Assembly: GCF_963675165.1 (NCBI RefSeq) | Contig: NC_087393.1 | Location: forward strand, 5,134,202 to 5,198,201 | DNA from: Halichondria panicea | Lineage: Eukaryota > Porifera > Demospongiae > Suberitida > Halichondriidae | DNA: 64,000 nt | Direction: 5' to 3' | Part shown: positions 21,520 to 32,709 of the stretch, one piece after another | How the letters are laid out: each line of letters begins with the position of its first letter | Position numbering within the stretch: position 1 is the stretch's first letter | Made by a program: the position numbers and the translations under genes | Notes under the pieces: model-generated | The model's input: only the letters and a program-made list of their open reading frames with translations | What the model was told of the DNA's origin: nothing | Database searches by the model: none

Positions 21520-21748
21520 TTTGCTTTAGAGGGTGTTGTTTAGTAGCCCCGCCCACTTCCAGTGGAAAAACCCTTTGCATACTAGCCCCAACTAGTCTCT
21601 AGGGGGAAGGTCATCTCTATAGATATTCAATTTGTATGTTCGAGGTAAGGACGAAAAGTTAGGGCCTACGTCGAGGTAAAGCCGCGACATGGAATAAATT
21701 GTATGGGGATTTTCCCGTTTCCATGGATAACCTATTAGCTCTAAAAGA
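21520..21748. promoter_or_regulatory. Compact divergent promoter, MFSD11/CEP83
   Basis: The start codons are 229 bp apart. It contains GCCCCGCCCACTTCC (21547), TTCGAGGTAAGGACG (21640) and GTCGAGGTAAAGCCGCGAC (21672). The last two are inverted versions of motifs found at 15653 and 1642. Confidence 0.5.
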
Positions 21749-22146
21749 ATGGAGAACGAAGGAGGAGGACTGAGCGGAGGGCTAGGGCTGGAGAGCGCGT
21801 TGCTGGATCAGCGGATGAGGGCTGAGAAACACAAGACCAACTTTGAGGCTCTCAAGGCACAGCACCTCATACTCCAAGATGTATGTACAATTCATGATTA
21901 AATATGTACCTGGGCCTATACCAATAGCCCCTATTAAAGCCAGCCCCTTCTGCAGGCCCACAGCCAGCAGGGAGATGAGTTGGCACTATTGGCTGGGAAC
22001 TACGATCGCCTGGTGTCCCGCTCCCAGGAGATCATCCAAACACTGCAATCAGAGAGAGACAGTAAGATCGTAGAGTGTGAGGAGCAGAGGGCACAGGTAC
22101 GTGTGTATGTGTGTGTGTAGTGTGTGATGTGTGTGTGTAGTGTGTG

Positions 22147-22182
<36 letters not shown>

Positions 22183-24071
22183 GTACTGACTCCAGTACGG
22201 TTGGAGCAGCTCAAGGATCAGCTATTGGAGGAGTGCAATCGGGACAACCAGAAGGTAGGTACAACAATCTCTGTGTGTGTACAGCCTCGTATATTATAGT
22301 TTGATTTGTTTACAGATGGTGGAGTCACTAGAAAGTCAGTTGGAGGCTCTGGGCAGGTGAGAGACTGAGTCCTATACCTGCCTGTAATGGTGTATGTGTC
22401 TGTGTAGGGAGTGCAGTGAACTGAGGTACAACTACTCATTCCTCAAGGCAGAGCATGGGAACGTAATGGTGGGTGGGCATAGTTATTGTAATTATGAAAT
22501 ATTCCTTGACACAGACAACTCATCAGACAGTACTGCAAGAGTTGCAGGCCAAGCACCAGACAGAGGTGGGTGTTTGATCATGTGTGTCTGTGACACTGAC
22601 AAAGTTCTGCTTTTTCTCTAGCTGAATGCCTACATTGAGGAGAGGAAGTCGTTTATAGCTCGTAATGAGAGGGACATTCCCACTGACGTACAGCGTATAA
22701 GACAGCTACAGAGGAAGAACAACGATGTGAGTATGTATGCATGTGTTACCAGTGGATCATGTGACTAACAATATCCCATAGCTTCAACAAAAGGCCAAAG
22801 GTCTCCTGGCCGAGAATGAAGACTTGAGGGGGGAGAGGGAGGTGATGGCAGCACTTACTGAGCAGGTACGTCGCTAAGTGGGTGTGGTCATGATGTCATA
22901 TCCTGTTGTGTAGAGTCAGCAAGGAGCGTGTCAGGAGGTGGCTGAGTTGAAGGCAACCGTCAAAACACTACAAGTAATTACTTCCCTAGATATTTATTAT
23001 AATCGTGTGTATTACAATTCTCTCATCAGTTTGAGTCCTCTGCTCAGAGTGAACAGATTGTCTGTTTGCAAGGAGAGCTGGGGAAGGCCAGACAAGAACT
23101 GGTCTCCCTCAATGAACAGCTAGCACTGGTACACACGCAACTGGACAACACCAAGAGGTAGGCCACTACTAGTCTTAACTGTGCTACGTAACTATTCATG
23201 TGTTTGCTGTTATAGGAGGCTGAGTGAAGCAGAGCATGAGCACTCTCTAGAGTTAAGCCAGCTCAAGATGAAGCACTTGGACGTTGTGAGGGAACTAGAG
23301 GAAGGACGAGAAGTGTGTGTGACTGAGTGTAAGGCACTAGAGGCACAACTGGAGGCTCAGGGGAGGAGTATAGAGGCCAGGGACTCTCTGCTTGCTGATA
23401 AGGTACCTATGGGATCACACTGTATTATTGTAGGTTGCCCCCCCCCCCCGACACACTCAGGAGCGTCAGTGTGAGAGTCGGGTGACAGCTGCCAGAGAGA
23501 GAGAGTGGGAGAAACAAGTGCTACTAGACAGAGAGAAAGTTGAACTAGAGGGAGCTGTGGCCAGTCTACAACAGTCAGTGCAATAATTATTGTTAGCATA
23601 ATTCGTGTACGTGTAATGTACCGTATAGCGGGTAATTATTTTTGTTGTCCAACTTTTCGTATTAACTACCTAAATATTCGTGCTCAGAATGGTGACGTAG
23701 AACCTAATGCGCTTTATTTCGAATGATGCTCTACAATACAAAAAGTTCCACATACAAAAACCCCCGCTGTACGGTATTGTAAATCGTACTGCATGAACAC
23801 TATAGTTGGTACTATACCAATACCTCCTCCCCTCCTACAGAGAGTTGTCCCAAAGCCGAGAAGGTGGTGATGCAAGAGTGGTGTCACTGGAGGACAAGGT
23901 CAGACAACTCTCCACTGCTAAGGTATGGTCAATTTAATTTATTGACTTAGTAACAGAATTATGGCTGTTCAAAAAATTCTGTAGAGTGGTCTGGAGTCAG
24001 AGTTGGAGCTGCTGAGAAGTCAGTTATCAGACAAGACGAATGAGCTACAGTCTGTGATGATGGTGAGTGTG

Positions 24072-24103
<32 letters not shown>

Positions 24104-25270
24104 TGTGTGTGCTATACATGTACAATCACTGTATGTACAAACCAGGAGATGAAGCAAATAGCAGGTGTGAGCAGAAAGTATCAATCCCTACTATCTGAGC
24201 ACAGAAAGTGAGTGATTACACCACAGTACCCCCACATATCCACCACCCCCCACAGATTGGAAAGTTTAGTGACTGAACTTAGAGAGTCTAAACTTTCCAC
24301 TGAAGATTCATTAAGAGAGGTCCAGACACGAGGCAGAGGGCAGGGGGAGACTTTTGAGCGAGTGAGAGACAAATTAACACAAGATCTCCACACAGAGAAG
24401 TGCGTCTGTGTGTGTGTGTGTCTGTGTGCGTGTGTGTGTGTGTGTGTCGTGTATAATTATTGACGGACTTCACACTTCAGGACTTTGTGGGAAAGGGAGA
24501 GAGATGGTTTACTGGGCAAGCTGAAAGATTGTGAGTCCAGCAAACAGTCACTGGAACAACAGTTAACAGCCTCAAAAGCCACCAACAAAAAGGTACTAGG
24601 GAAAAATGTATGATAGATTTTCTGAACCTTAGAAAGAGATGTTTCCATGCATATTTCGTCAGGCCCATAATAAACATTTCGGCCTTGAACCACCATGGGC
24701 TTTTGATAACACCATTTCTTTTCCCTAAGCTTTCATAAAGTCATAAAATTATTGATAATTTTATTGGATCCACAGGATTCAAGTTATCGTATCATTATGG
24801 CAGCATACATTCTAACCCCCGCCCTTTATACAGTTGCAGAAGCATTACAAGAAGCAGATTATAGAGCTGGAGTCCAGTGCTGAAGTATTGAGAGCACAAC
24901 AGGAGAGAGCAACCACTGAGAAACAGGCACTACAGTGAGTAGCCATTTCTCTCATGCAGTGGGTGTTATTCTGTACGTGTGTGTCTATAGGAGTTCACTG
25001 AAACTGGAAAATCAGAGGCTACAAAGAAAGCTGTCTAATGTGAGCATTTGCTATTGGCCTGTATTAATATCGTGTGTATATTTATGCTCATGCAGATACT
25101 GCGTTCACAGAAGGAGTTCCAGTTCTTGTTGCACAACCAACCACAGACACAGTACCTCTCTTTCCCTCAACACCTGGTACGGCCATTGTGTGTGTGCCTA
25201 TTACCTTCACTGTATAATCATGCAGGAATCAACTCAAGACACAGACAATTTAGATACATGTAGAGAATAA
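21749..25270 (+). CDS. CEP83: Centriolar distal-appendage coiled-coil protein, CEP83-like
   Basis: About 20 short exons encode an almost uninterrupted coiled coil of roughly 640 residues. Collinear family blocks are LLDQRMRAEKHKTNFEALKA near the N-terminus, QVLTPVRLEQLKDQL, ELRYNYSFLKAEH, repeated leucine-rich heptads, and a C-terminal LENQRLQRKLSN with RSQKEFQFLL. CEP83 anchors distal appendages of the mother centriole and is needed for ciliogenesis. Coiled coils align by chance, but the order of these four blocks is specific. Two introns (22097-22182 and about 24062-24147) are largely TG/CA. A family A MITE lies in the intron at 23600-23838. Confidence 0.87.
23619..23776. mobile_element. 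MITE family A copy, CEP83 intron
   Basis: The ends are ACCGTATAGCGGGTAATT and CCCCGCTGTACGGTAT. The internal words TTCGTATTAACTACC and AATGATGCTCT match other members. Confidence 0.85.
24600..24790. mobile_element. Degenerate fold-back repeat, CEP83 intron
   Basis: Contains CTAAGCTTTCATAAAGTCATAAAAT, a weakened match to the ends of the elements at 39165 and 46690. It is a likely but eroded relative. Confidence 0.4.
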
Positions 25271-25382
25271 ATGATATGTAATTTTTTAAGTTTGTTATAA
25301 AGACGACCTTTCCCCTATTTTCAATGCAATATATAAAACAAGTCCTAGTCTTGAACAGCAGCTTGTTTAGGGCTGTGTTGTG

Positions 25383-26865
25383 ATGTGGAGAGGAGTTAGA
25401 GGATTCTTACCTGCTAACAGCTTGATAGTGGTGCGAGGGATGTCTTCAGGAGCTGTGAGGAGACTGGAGGGGAAGGTGGCAGTCGTGACTGCATCCACAG
25501 AGGGGTGAGAGTCTAACAGCTAGTGCATGCTGTTAGTGTAGCCACACACAAAAGCCTACCTGAAATACCATGTTATTAAATTATGCTCCATGGGTACACT
25601 TATTGCTGCTTGAATGTTTGAGACTATTTTTGCTCTCAGGATTGGCTACAGTATTGCGAAGAAGCTGGCCATGGACGGTGCAAAGGTCATGTTGAGCAGC
25701 CGTAGAATTGCTCACGTGGAGCGGGCGGTGAAGCAGTTACGTAGCGAGTGTGAGGGTGTGAGTGTGGAGGGGGTGGTGTGTCATGTGGGCAAGGACGACC
25801 ATCGCAAGAACCTCATCAAAGAAGTGAGTTCATGAATACATACCATACTAAGTATTTTGTTTCTCTAGACGGTGTCCAAGTTTGGCAAGCTTGACATAGT
25901 GGTCTCCAATGCTGCAGCTAATCCCACTATGGGCCTCACGTTGGAGGTATGTAGGAACTAGTAATCACTATTGTGTTCATGATTATAATCAATGGTGTTG
26001 TTCTCCTCATGCACAGACGTCTGATTCTGCTTGGGACAAGGTAGGATGATATATATAATTATCTTTATATGATAAATAATTATATCTATAATGTTTTAAC
26101 TGTGTGTACAGATATTTGAGGTGAATGTGAAGGCAGCTGCTCTGCTGGTCAAGGAGGCTCACCCTCACCTGGTAGCCAGCGGGTGAGATTAATGATTACC
26201 ATTTACGGTTTATGGTGTGAGACTTATTCTATTTGTTCCAGATTTGGAGCTGTTCTGTTTGTCTCTTCTCTTGGTGGATATGCTCCGTTTCCAGTGAGCA
26301 CTCATTTGCACACTTTCATATTTTTTATTGCTCTCTTAGATGCTTGGAGCCTACTCCGTGAGCAAGACAGCTTTACTTGGACTGACTAAAGCATTGGCTG
26401 AGGAACTAGCACCGGACAACATCAGAGTGAACTGCATAGCTCCTGGTTTGATCAAAACAAAGTTTAGCTCTTCAGTGAGTTTGATGTAAATAGTGAGAAT
26501 ATTGCAAGTAACAGCGTGTAGCCGTGATCGTCTAGAGGTTAGGACATTACGTTGTGGCCGTAATAACCCAGGTTCGAATCCTGGTCACGGCAGTTTTTTT
26601 CTTTAATTTTTATTGTTGGTGTGTATATTTTTTTCCTGCAGCTTTGGAAAAATCCTACTCTTCTTGAAGAATATAACAAAAGAAACCCTCTGGGAAGGCA
26701 AGTTCACAATAGGTTCAACTGCGTGCTTTGATTGTAATTATACTTTGCAGAATGGGAGAGCCTGATGAGTGTGCAGGTGCAGTGTCTTTCCTCTGCTCTA
26801 ATGAAGCCAGCTACATCACCGGGGAAACCATTGTCATTGCAGGTGGTGAGAGGGCTAGGCTGTGA
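25383..26865 (+). CDS. DHRS4-like short-chain dehydrogenase, copy 1
   Basis: Classical NADP(H)-type SDR related to peroxisomal or mitochondrial DHRS4 carbonyl/retinal reductases. The N-terminus begins [14 protein letters not shown], a possible presequence not seen in copies 2-4, then [10 protein letters not shown] with GIGYS (nucleotide site), [38 protein letters not shown] (catalytic Tyr-x3-Lys), [12 protein letters not shown], and [15 protein letters not shown] with ASYITGETI. The C-terminal ARL is a near-consensus peroxisomal PTS1. Eight or nine short exons are present, and the intron after IKTKFSSS contains a tRNA-His. First of four tandem copies, 112 bp after CEP83. Confidence 0.93.
26521..26592 (+). 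tRNA. tRNA-His (GTG), inside an intron of SDR copy 1
   Basis: The 72-nt sequence starts GCCGTGATCGTCTAGAGGTT and ends GGTTCGAATCCTGGTCACGGCA. The acceptor arms GCCGTGA/TCACGGC pair perfectly, the anticodon loop TTGTGGC gives GTG, and the T-loop GTTCGAATC is canonical. A and B boxes fit an internal RNA polymerase III promoter and a T-run follows at once. It has no intron and lies on the same strand as the host. Confidence 0.96.
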
Positions 26866-27903
26866 GAACTGGTCTACTTTTTTTATAAAACAGTTTGATT
26901 CCTTTGTGTTTAGCACTCTGTTTTGTATGTCATGGTAATGTCATGGTAATGTCATGGTACCGGGCCCAGTAGGGACTGAAATTTTTTATCAGTTGTTGAT
27001 GTTAGTGCTAACCATAGACAGTGCTGTATTTAAATGGGGGTTGTCTGTAGAGGCACATAACTGATGTGTTCTCCCTGTTTGGTTAATTTGGTATGACTGT
27101 TGCCCAGTGGAGACTGTGTGTAGAAGTTTGGGTTTTATTTTCGATTACTGGTAGGTATACTAGGCCACTCCAAGTGATACTCTGGTTTCTGGTCCACCGC
27201 CCGCATCAGATTTTATTCTTGGATTTCTATCTCATTATTGGATTTCTATCTCATTATTTCTACTACGCATGCGCAGAATGGTCCATGTGGTACAAAATAA
27301 GTGTGATAATGATATTCATTTGCAAAATAATGAGATTCATAAGGTGAAATTGATAATGACATAATGAGAAAAGCCGCCTGCCCGCATGCAATTAGAAAAA
27401 CTTCAGGACCAGAAACCAGAGTGTCACTTGGAGTGGCTATCATGAGACCGTACGAGAAAGAGCGTCTTACTATGTGGATCACGTTTTGTAAGTGGTTATG
27501 ACAACGTTACCATATAGAGAGTGTGAAGTTGTACACTAGGTGGTTGAATCCCTACACGTGTTATATGCACTGCAGTCGCTTCCATAATAATTTGCAGTTT
27601 ATATGGGCTCCTTTGCAATTGAGTGAGAATAGCCTCTCTTTAATGTAGCAAAACTTTGTCATAGTTTATTCAATTTCAAAATGTCGTATACCATTGGATT
27701 CCTTGTTAAACAAGCATTTCTGTCTGTATGCCTTAGCGGTGATAAGCTCCAACCAGCTAAAAGTTAGTATTTTCCATGTACATGTACAAAGTCCCTGGCA
27801 TACCAGTTAACCATAATTATAAAGTGTAAATTGACCACAGAACTTCTAAGGTCATTCACAATGCAGATAGACTTTTAATTATAGAGCTGCAACTGTGTGG
27901 AAG
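26866..27903. other. Intergenic spacer between SDR copies 1 and 2
   Basis: Contains the inverted-repeat element at 27165-27448 and a small direct repeat GTCATGGTAAT (26930-26950). No coding signal is convincing. Confidence 0.6.
27165..27448. mobile_element. MITE with about 30-bp inverted ends and TA flanks
   Basis: The left end GGCCACTCCAAGTGATACTC continues to GGTTTCTGGTCC. The right end is the inverted copy (GGACCAGAAACCAGAGTGTC onward to GGAGTGGC). TA abuts both ends, which suits a Tc1/mariner-type MITE. It contains duplicated GGATTTCTATCTCATTATT and no ORF. Confidence 0.75.
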
Positions 27904-29337
27904 ATGTCCTTAGGAGCTGTAAGAAAACTGGAGGGGAAGGTGGCAGTGTTGACTGCATCCACAAGTGGGTATGTTGTTATGAGCCCCTCTCCCAAATCAT
28001 TGATTTTATCAGTTTCGGTTCGCTTTTAGCATTGGCTACAGCATGGCTAAGAAAATGGTCGTAGATGGTGCAAAGGTCATGTTGAGCAGCCGTAAAAGTG
28101 CTAACGTGGAGCGGGCGGTGGAGCAGTTACGTAGCGAGTGTGAGGGTGTGAGTGTGGAGGGGGTAGTGTGTCATGTGGGCAACGACGACCATCGCAAGAA
28201 CCTCATCAAAGAAGTGAGTTCATTATGACTTTTGGCATCCTTTTTAGCAATCATGGTCGATCATTTCCCACTCTTTTGATAACAAAAAATTAATGTTCAT
28301 CATGATATCAATCATAATTATGTGTATTAGCAATTAATAGCTATATAGTAGCTTTATGTTATGTACTTGGCACCTCCACTGAGGCATTAGCACCCGCGGT
28401 GCTTTCATTTAATACATAAACTATTTGGCCTTATTTCCTTTCCCTGTTCAGACTGTGTCTAAGTTTGGTAGACTTGATATACTGGTGTCCAACGCTGCAG
28501 TGAATCCAATGACAGAGGGAACTTTGATGGTACATTACCTCTCACACATTATACTCTTGATAACTGTACCATCTTTCCTTTAGACTTCTGAGTCTGCTTG
28601 GGATAAGGTTTGTGTCTATGTGTAGCTCGTTGTGTATTGGCTCATCTATTTTATATGGTGTGTACAGATATTTGAGGTGAATGTGAAGGCAGCTGCTCTG
28701 CTGGTCAAGGAGGCCCACCCTCACCTGGTAGCCAGCGGGTGAGATTAATGATTACCATTTACGGTTTGTGGTGTGAGATTTATTCCATTTGTCACAGATC
28801 TGGAGCTGTTCTGTTTGTCTCTTCTCTTGGTGGATATGCTCCTGTACCTGTAAGTATTAATTAATGATTTTAACCTAATAATAGTGTATTATGATTATCA
28901 GTCTATTGGAGCCTACTCCGTGAGCAAGACAGCTTTGCTTGGACTGACTAAGGCATTGGCTGAAGAGCTTGCCCCTGACAACATCAGAGTGAACTGTATA
29001 GCTCCTGCACTATTCAAGACAGACTTCGGTGCTGTGGTAAGTTTCAATATGTCTGTATGTCAGCCTCTATAATGCAATCTACAGCTTTGGAAGAAAAATT
29101 CCGTCTACAGTGATGCACAGAAAAAAAAGTTTCCTACCTGGAGGTAAACGCAAACACAACGTACAAGTCATGTACTTTACCCCACACCCCTCCACCCCAC
29201 ACCCACCCCACCACTACTACAGGCTAGGAGAGCCTGATGAGTGTGCAGGAGCAGTGGCCTTCCTCTGCTCTGATGAGGCCAGCTACATCACCGGGGAGAC
29301 CATCCCTCTCACTACTGTTGAAGGTGTTAGACTGTGA
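27904..29337 (+). CDS. DHRS4-like short-chain dehydrogenase, copy 2
   Basis: Begins [20 protein letters not shown], then [77 protein letters not shown] and ends VEGVRL. The Tyr-x3-Lys pair is intact. The final VRL is a weaker PTS1 than ARL. It differs from copies 3 and 4 mainly in the middle exons and in the last two, while exon 2 is almost identical among copies at the DNA level. A double-hairpin repeat (28250-28411) sits in an intron. The substrate specificity of individual copies cannot be told. Confidence 0.92.
28250..28411. repeat. Double-hairpin dispersed repeat, second copy
   Basis: AATCATGGTCGATCATTTCCC at the left and CCTCCACTGAGGCATTAG with GCACCCGCGGTGCTTTCATT at the right, parallel to 11029-11161. 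Compensating changes in the second hairpin arms (CATG to CGCG) keep the pairing. Confidence 0.65.
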
Positions 29338-29871
29338 GACACACTAACTCAGCCAACACTTAGCTCAGAGAACATTCTTGTTTTCACTACATTTTTTTAT
29401 GGTGTGCATGTGGCTACGCTTGCTCTCTCCTTTAGGATTCACTTGTTTTGCTTGTATCAATACCTATAATAGTAGCTACAAAATACATGGGAGTGTACTA
29501 TCATTATTATCTATGTAATTAGCTCTTGTTGATCTTTACCACAAGTTCAGTTACTTGACCAGATATACCTAGCATTTCAGCATGGCTAAACATTTGCATG
29601 CACAGGTATATTATAAGGAAAGCTCAAGATGTGGAAATGATCGACCACTTTTGGCATCCTGTTCAGCATGTAAAAATGTAATATCTGTGTGTATTGACAG
29701 CACTTTCATTAAATCTAAGTATCAAGACAAACCAGCAAAAACACTGGCCAAACACAGAAAACAAACAAGACATTGTTGAATACTGTTCATATTTTCTTCA
29801 CCCTTTTGGCAGGTGGGATCATGTGCATCAGCTTATTTTTCTCAGTCACACGTTTCACTGCTTTCAATGCT
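29338..29871. other. Spacer with an SDR-unit boundary repeat
   Basis: At 29527 it carries TTGATCTTTACCACAAGTTCAGTTACTTG, which recurs just upstream of copies 3 (31237) and 4 (32632). It marks the edge of the SDR duplication unit. Nothing coding is seen apart from chance ORFs. Confidence 0.6.
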
Positions 29872-31202
29872 TTAGCAATCCTCACAGAAGCAAGGTAATA
29901 CCGCTTCATTTTTTCTAATTTCCTCACTGACCTCGATATGATTAAGTACAGTTTTGACAGAAGCACCTCCACGATCAATGGTGAACTCAGGTACTTTTAT
30001 TAGCACAGCAGCAGATATAAAAATATAAAATGATGACAGCAATGGTTCCTTCCTCTCGTTTGTCCACACACACCAACGAACATTCTCAGTATTCTCAACA
30101 TTGCCAAACTCATGCTCCAGCTGTTCTTCATCACACCAATCATCACTATCACCCTTATAACTTTCCACTCTGTGTTGAAACGATGGTACAATGAAATCTA
30201 TGCAAGATTCCTCATCGTCCTCATCAGCAAGTCCTCTACATAACTGCACAGAGAGACCAAGTGATTTGGAAACACGGTAAATGATCATGTCTTCTCCTTT
30301 AAGGAAAGGGCATCTCCAAATTCGGTATTCCCACACCATCTACACTCATTGAACTCATTATATTGGTAGTGACAGAAGAATCCGAGCGTTCCACCCTCCC
30401 TCATGAAGTGAGGGGTCTTCAAAGCAGCCTGCAGCTCTTTGTGGAGAGGGCTGGTAGTAACGTCGAGTGATGCTGGATGGCAGGCAGGCAGAATGTGGTA
30501 CAGGTTGTAGGTGAGGGTGAAGCGATGGCCGCTGGTCACAGGGAGAACTTCGTGCTCCACATCGCTATAGAACGTAGTCCACTGAGTGGTTGTCGGGGAA
30601 GAGCTCCAATCAAACATTATTGTGTGTCCCTGGTGCTTGGTCACTAGAGCACCTCCTGTAAACTGGGAGGGGAGACTCACTACCAGGCTTCCAAACATCT
30701 CTGGAGATCAAGGTGTGTCTACATGAGCCTTGAAGTGACCACCAGTTGAGTAGACATTCAGTTTGTACAGTTCTGCTCAGATGGATGACCGAACAGCCAT
30801 GATGTTAGTAATGGAGCCAAGAATTGTTGTGTTGGCTAACACAAAATTGGCAGAGAAACAATCTGGATCTAGTTTGAGAGCATCTGTGATAGTTTGGCCA
30901 AAACTAGCAGTAGAGCAGGCCTCGAGGAACTCTGTAAGATTTTTGTCCTCCATCACATCCAATGGCAAGGTTAGTGCATTGTAGCCTCCAGTTTTTTGTG
31001 TGTAGTATATGGTCACATTGTCCACTTGAGGAAGGGAGCCTCCATAAGAAAATGTCTTCGCAACTTCACCGAGGTTTGAGATGACAGTCTTTTCAGCTGT
31101 GTCTTGGAGACTACTAGAGCTAGACATCTTCAGGGGCAGTATAGAGATAACCAGAATTGTGCAATTAAAAGCACACGGCCATGCCAGAACTCTTGTGCGC
31201 AT
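29872..31202 (-). pseudogene. Decayed intronless 2OG-Fe(II) dioxygenase (prolyl-hydroxylase-like)
   Basis: In the minus frame the family core is clear: AELYKLNVYSTGGHFKAHVD (HxD iron ligands), FGSLVVSLPSQFTGGALV, FYSDVEHEVLPV (distal His), GHRFTLTYNLY (2OG-binding Arg), then a C-terminal extension ending ENVRWCVWTN. The frame is broken three times: TGA just before AELYKLN, TGA just after HVDTP, and a frameshift near 30310 between FGDALSLK and GEDMIIYR. No introns interrupt it, unlike its neighbours. It lies antisense between two SDR copies and is flanked by copies of the SDR boundary repeat. I infer a dead gene, possibly from a retrocopy. Confidence 0.86.
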
Positions 31203-31269
31203 GTGTACAAAACACCACCAATAATGCTCTTTATTTCTTATTGATCTTTACCACAAGTTCAGTAATTTA

Positions 31270-32555
31270 ATGTGGAAGATGTCCTTAGGAGCTGTAAGAA
31301 AACTGGAGGGGAAGGTGGCAGTGTTGACTGCATCCACAAGTGGGTATGTTGTTATGAGCCCCTCTCCCATATCATTGAGTTTTATTAGTTTTGTTTTGCT
31401 CTCAGCATTGGTTACAGCATGGCAAAGAAAATGGTCGTGGATGGTGCAAAGGTCATGTTGAGCAGCCGCAAAAGTGATAACGTGGAGCGGGCGGTGAAGC
31501 AGTTACGTAGCGAGTGTGAGGGTGTGAGTGTGGAGGGGGTGGTGTGTCATGTGGGCAACGACGACCATCGCAAGAATCTCATCAAAGAAGTGAGTTAATA
31601 AAAAATGCGTTGAACCAACTCAATCATGTCTCTTCTCTCTCCATGTACATGTACATGTATATATATTATATATATATATAGACACTGTCTAAGTTTGGTA
31701 AGCTAGACTATCTGGTCTCAAACGCAGCGGTAAACCCAGCCAAGTGTGGCATGCTAGAGGTGAGACTAGAAATGTATGTGGAAGTTCTTTATTTACCTAT
31801 CTCCTCTGTTTCGTACAGACTTCAGAATCTGCTTGGGATAAGGTATGTGTTAAAGAATGGACATGGTCTAACTTACTTGATGAAATGCACACAGATATTT
31901 GAAGTGAATGTGAAGGCAGCTGCTCTGCTGGTCAAGGAGGCTCACCCTCACCTGGTAGCCAGCGGGTGAGATTAATGATTATCATTGACACGTGTACTGT
32001 CCACATACCCAGATCTGGAGCTGTGGTGTTTGTGTCTTCAGCTGGTGGTTACTCACCAACCTCTGTAAGATTACTTTTAGAAAGAATATGGAATATCTAA
32101 TGTTAGAGTTTCATGTCAGTCGCTTGGAGCCTACTCTGTGAGCAAAACAGCTTTGTTTGGACTGACTAAGGCATTGGCTGAGGAACTAGCACCTGACAAC
32201 ATCAGAGTGAACTGTATAGCTCCCGGACTGTTCAAGACAGACTTCAGCTCTGTGGTGAGCCTATACTTGTAATGTAGGGCCTAGAACAACCATTAATTTT
32301 TGCCTAAAAATTTGGCAGGTTTGGAGCAATCCTGCATTCCTAGAATCAATGCAGTTCCATCCTTCCTGGAGGTAATTAATTTTTAATATAATATCCCCTC
32401 CCAACGCACCCACACCACATTGTCCTGCATTGTGCTACAGGCTGGGAGAGCCTGATGAGTGTGCAGGCGCAGTGGCGTTCCTCTGCTCTGATGAGGCCAG
32501 CTACATCACCGGGGAGACCATTGCTGTGTCTGGATTATGGGGAACTAGACTGTGA
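31270..32555 (+). CDS. DHRS4-like short-chain dehydrogenase, copy 3
   Basis: Starts [14 protein letters not shown] (the second Met at 31279 matches the other copies), then [77 protein letters not shown] and [15 protein letters not shown], ending SGLWGTRL. The catalytic Tyr-x3-Lys is intact. The final TRL is a possible weak PTS1. An AT-rich ATATAT run precedes the third exon. A complete intron-exon plan and no disruption make it a working gene. Confidence 0.92.
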
Positions 32556-32709
32556 AACAATATAACATAATTATTATACATGTAGTGTTTGTGTTGTGAA
32601 TTTTTTATTCAATTTGCCCTTTATTTCTTGTTGATCTTTACCACAAGTTCAGTTACTTGGTATACACAGTAGATAGTTATTTCATGTATACGTATGTAGA
32701 GCTGCAAAG

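Noticed and set aside
29582-29779. Small protein gene between SDR copies 2 and 3
   Set aside because: No start context, family or splice signals; chance open frame near the duplicated boundary repeat.
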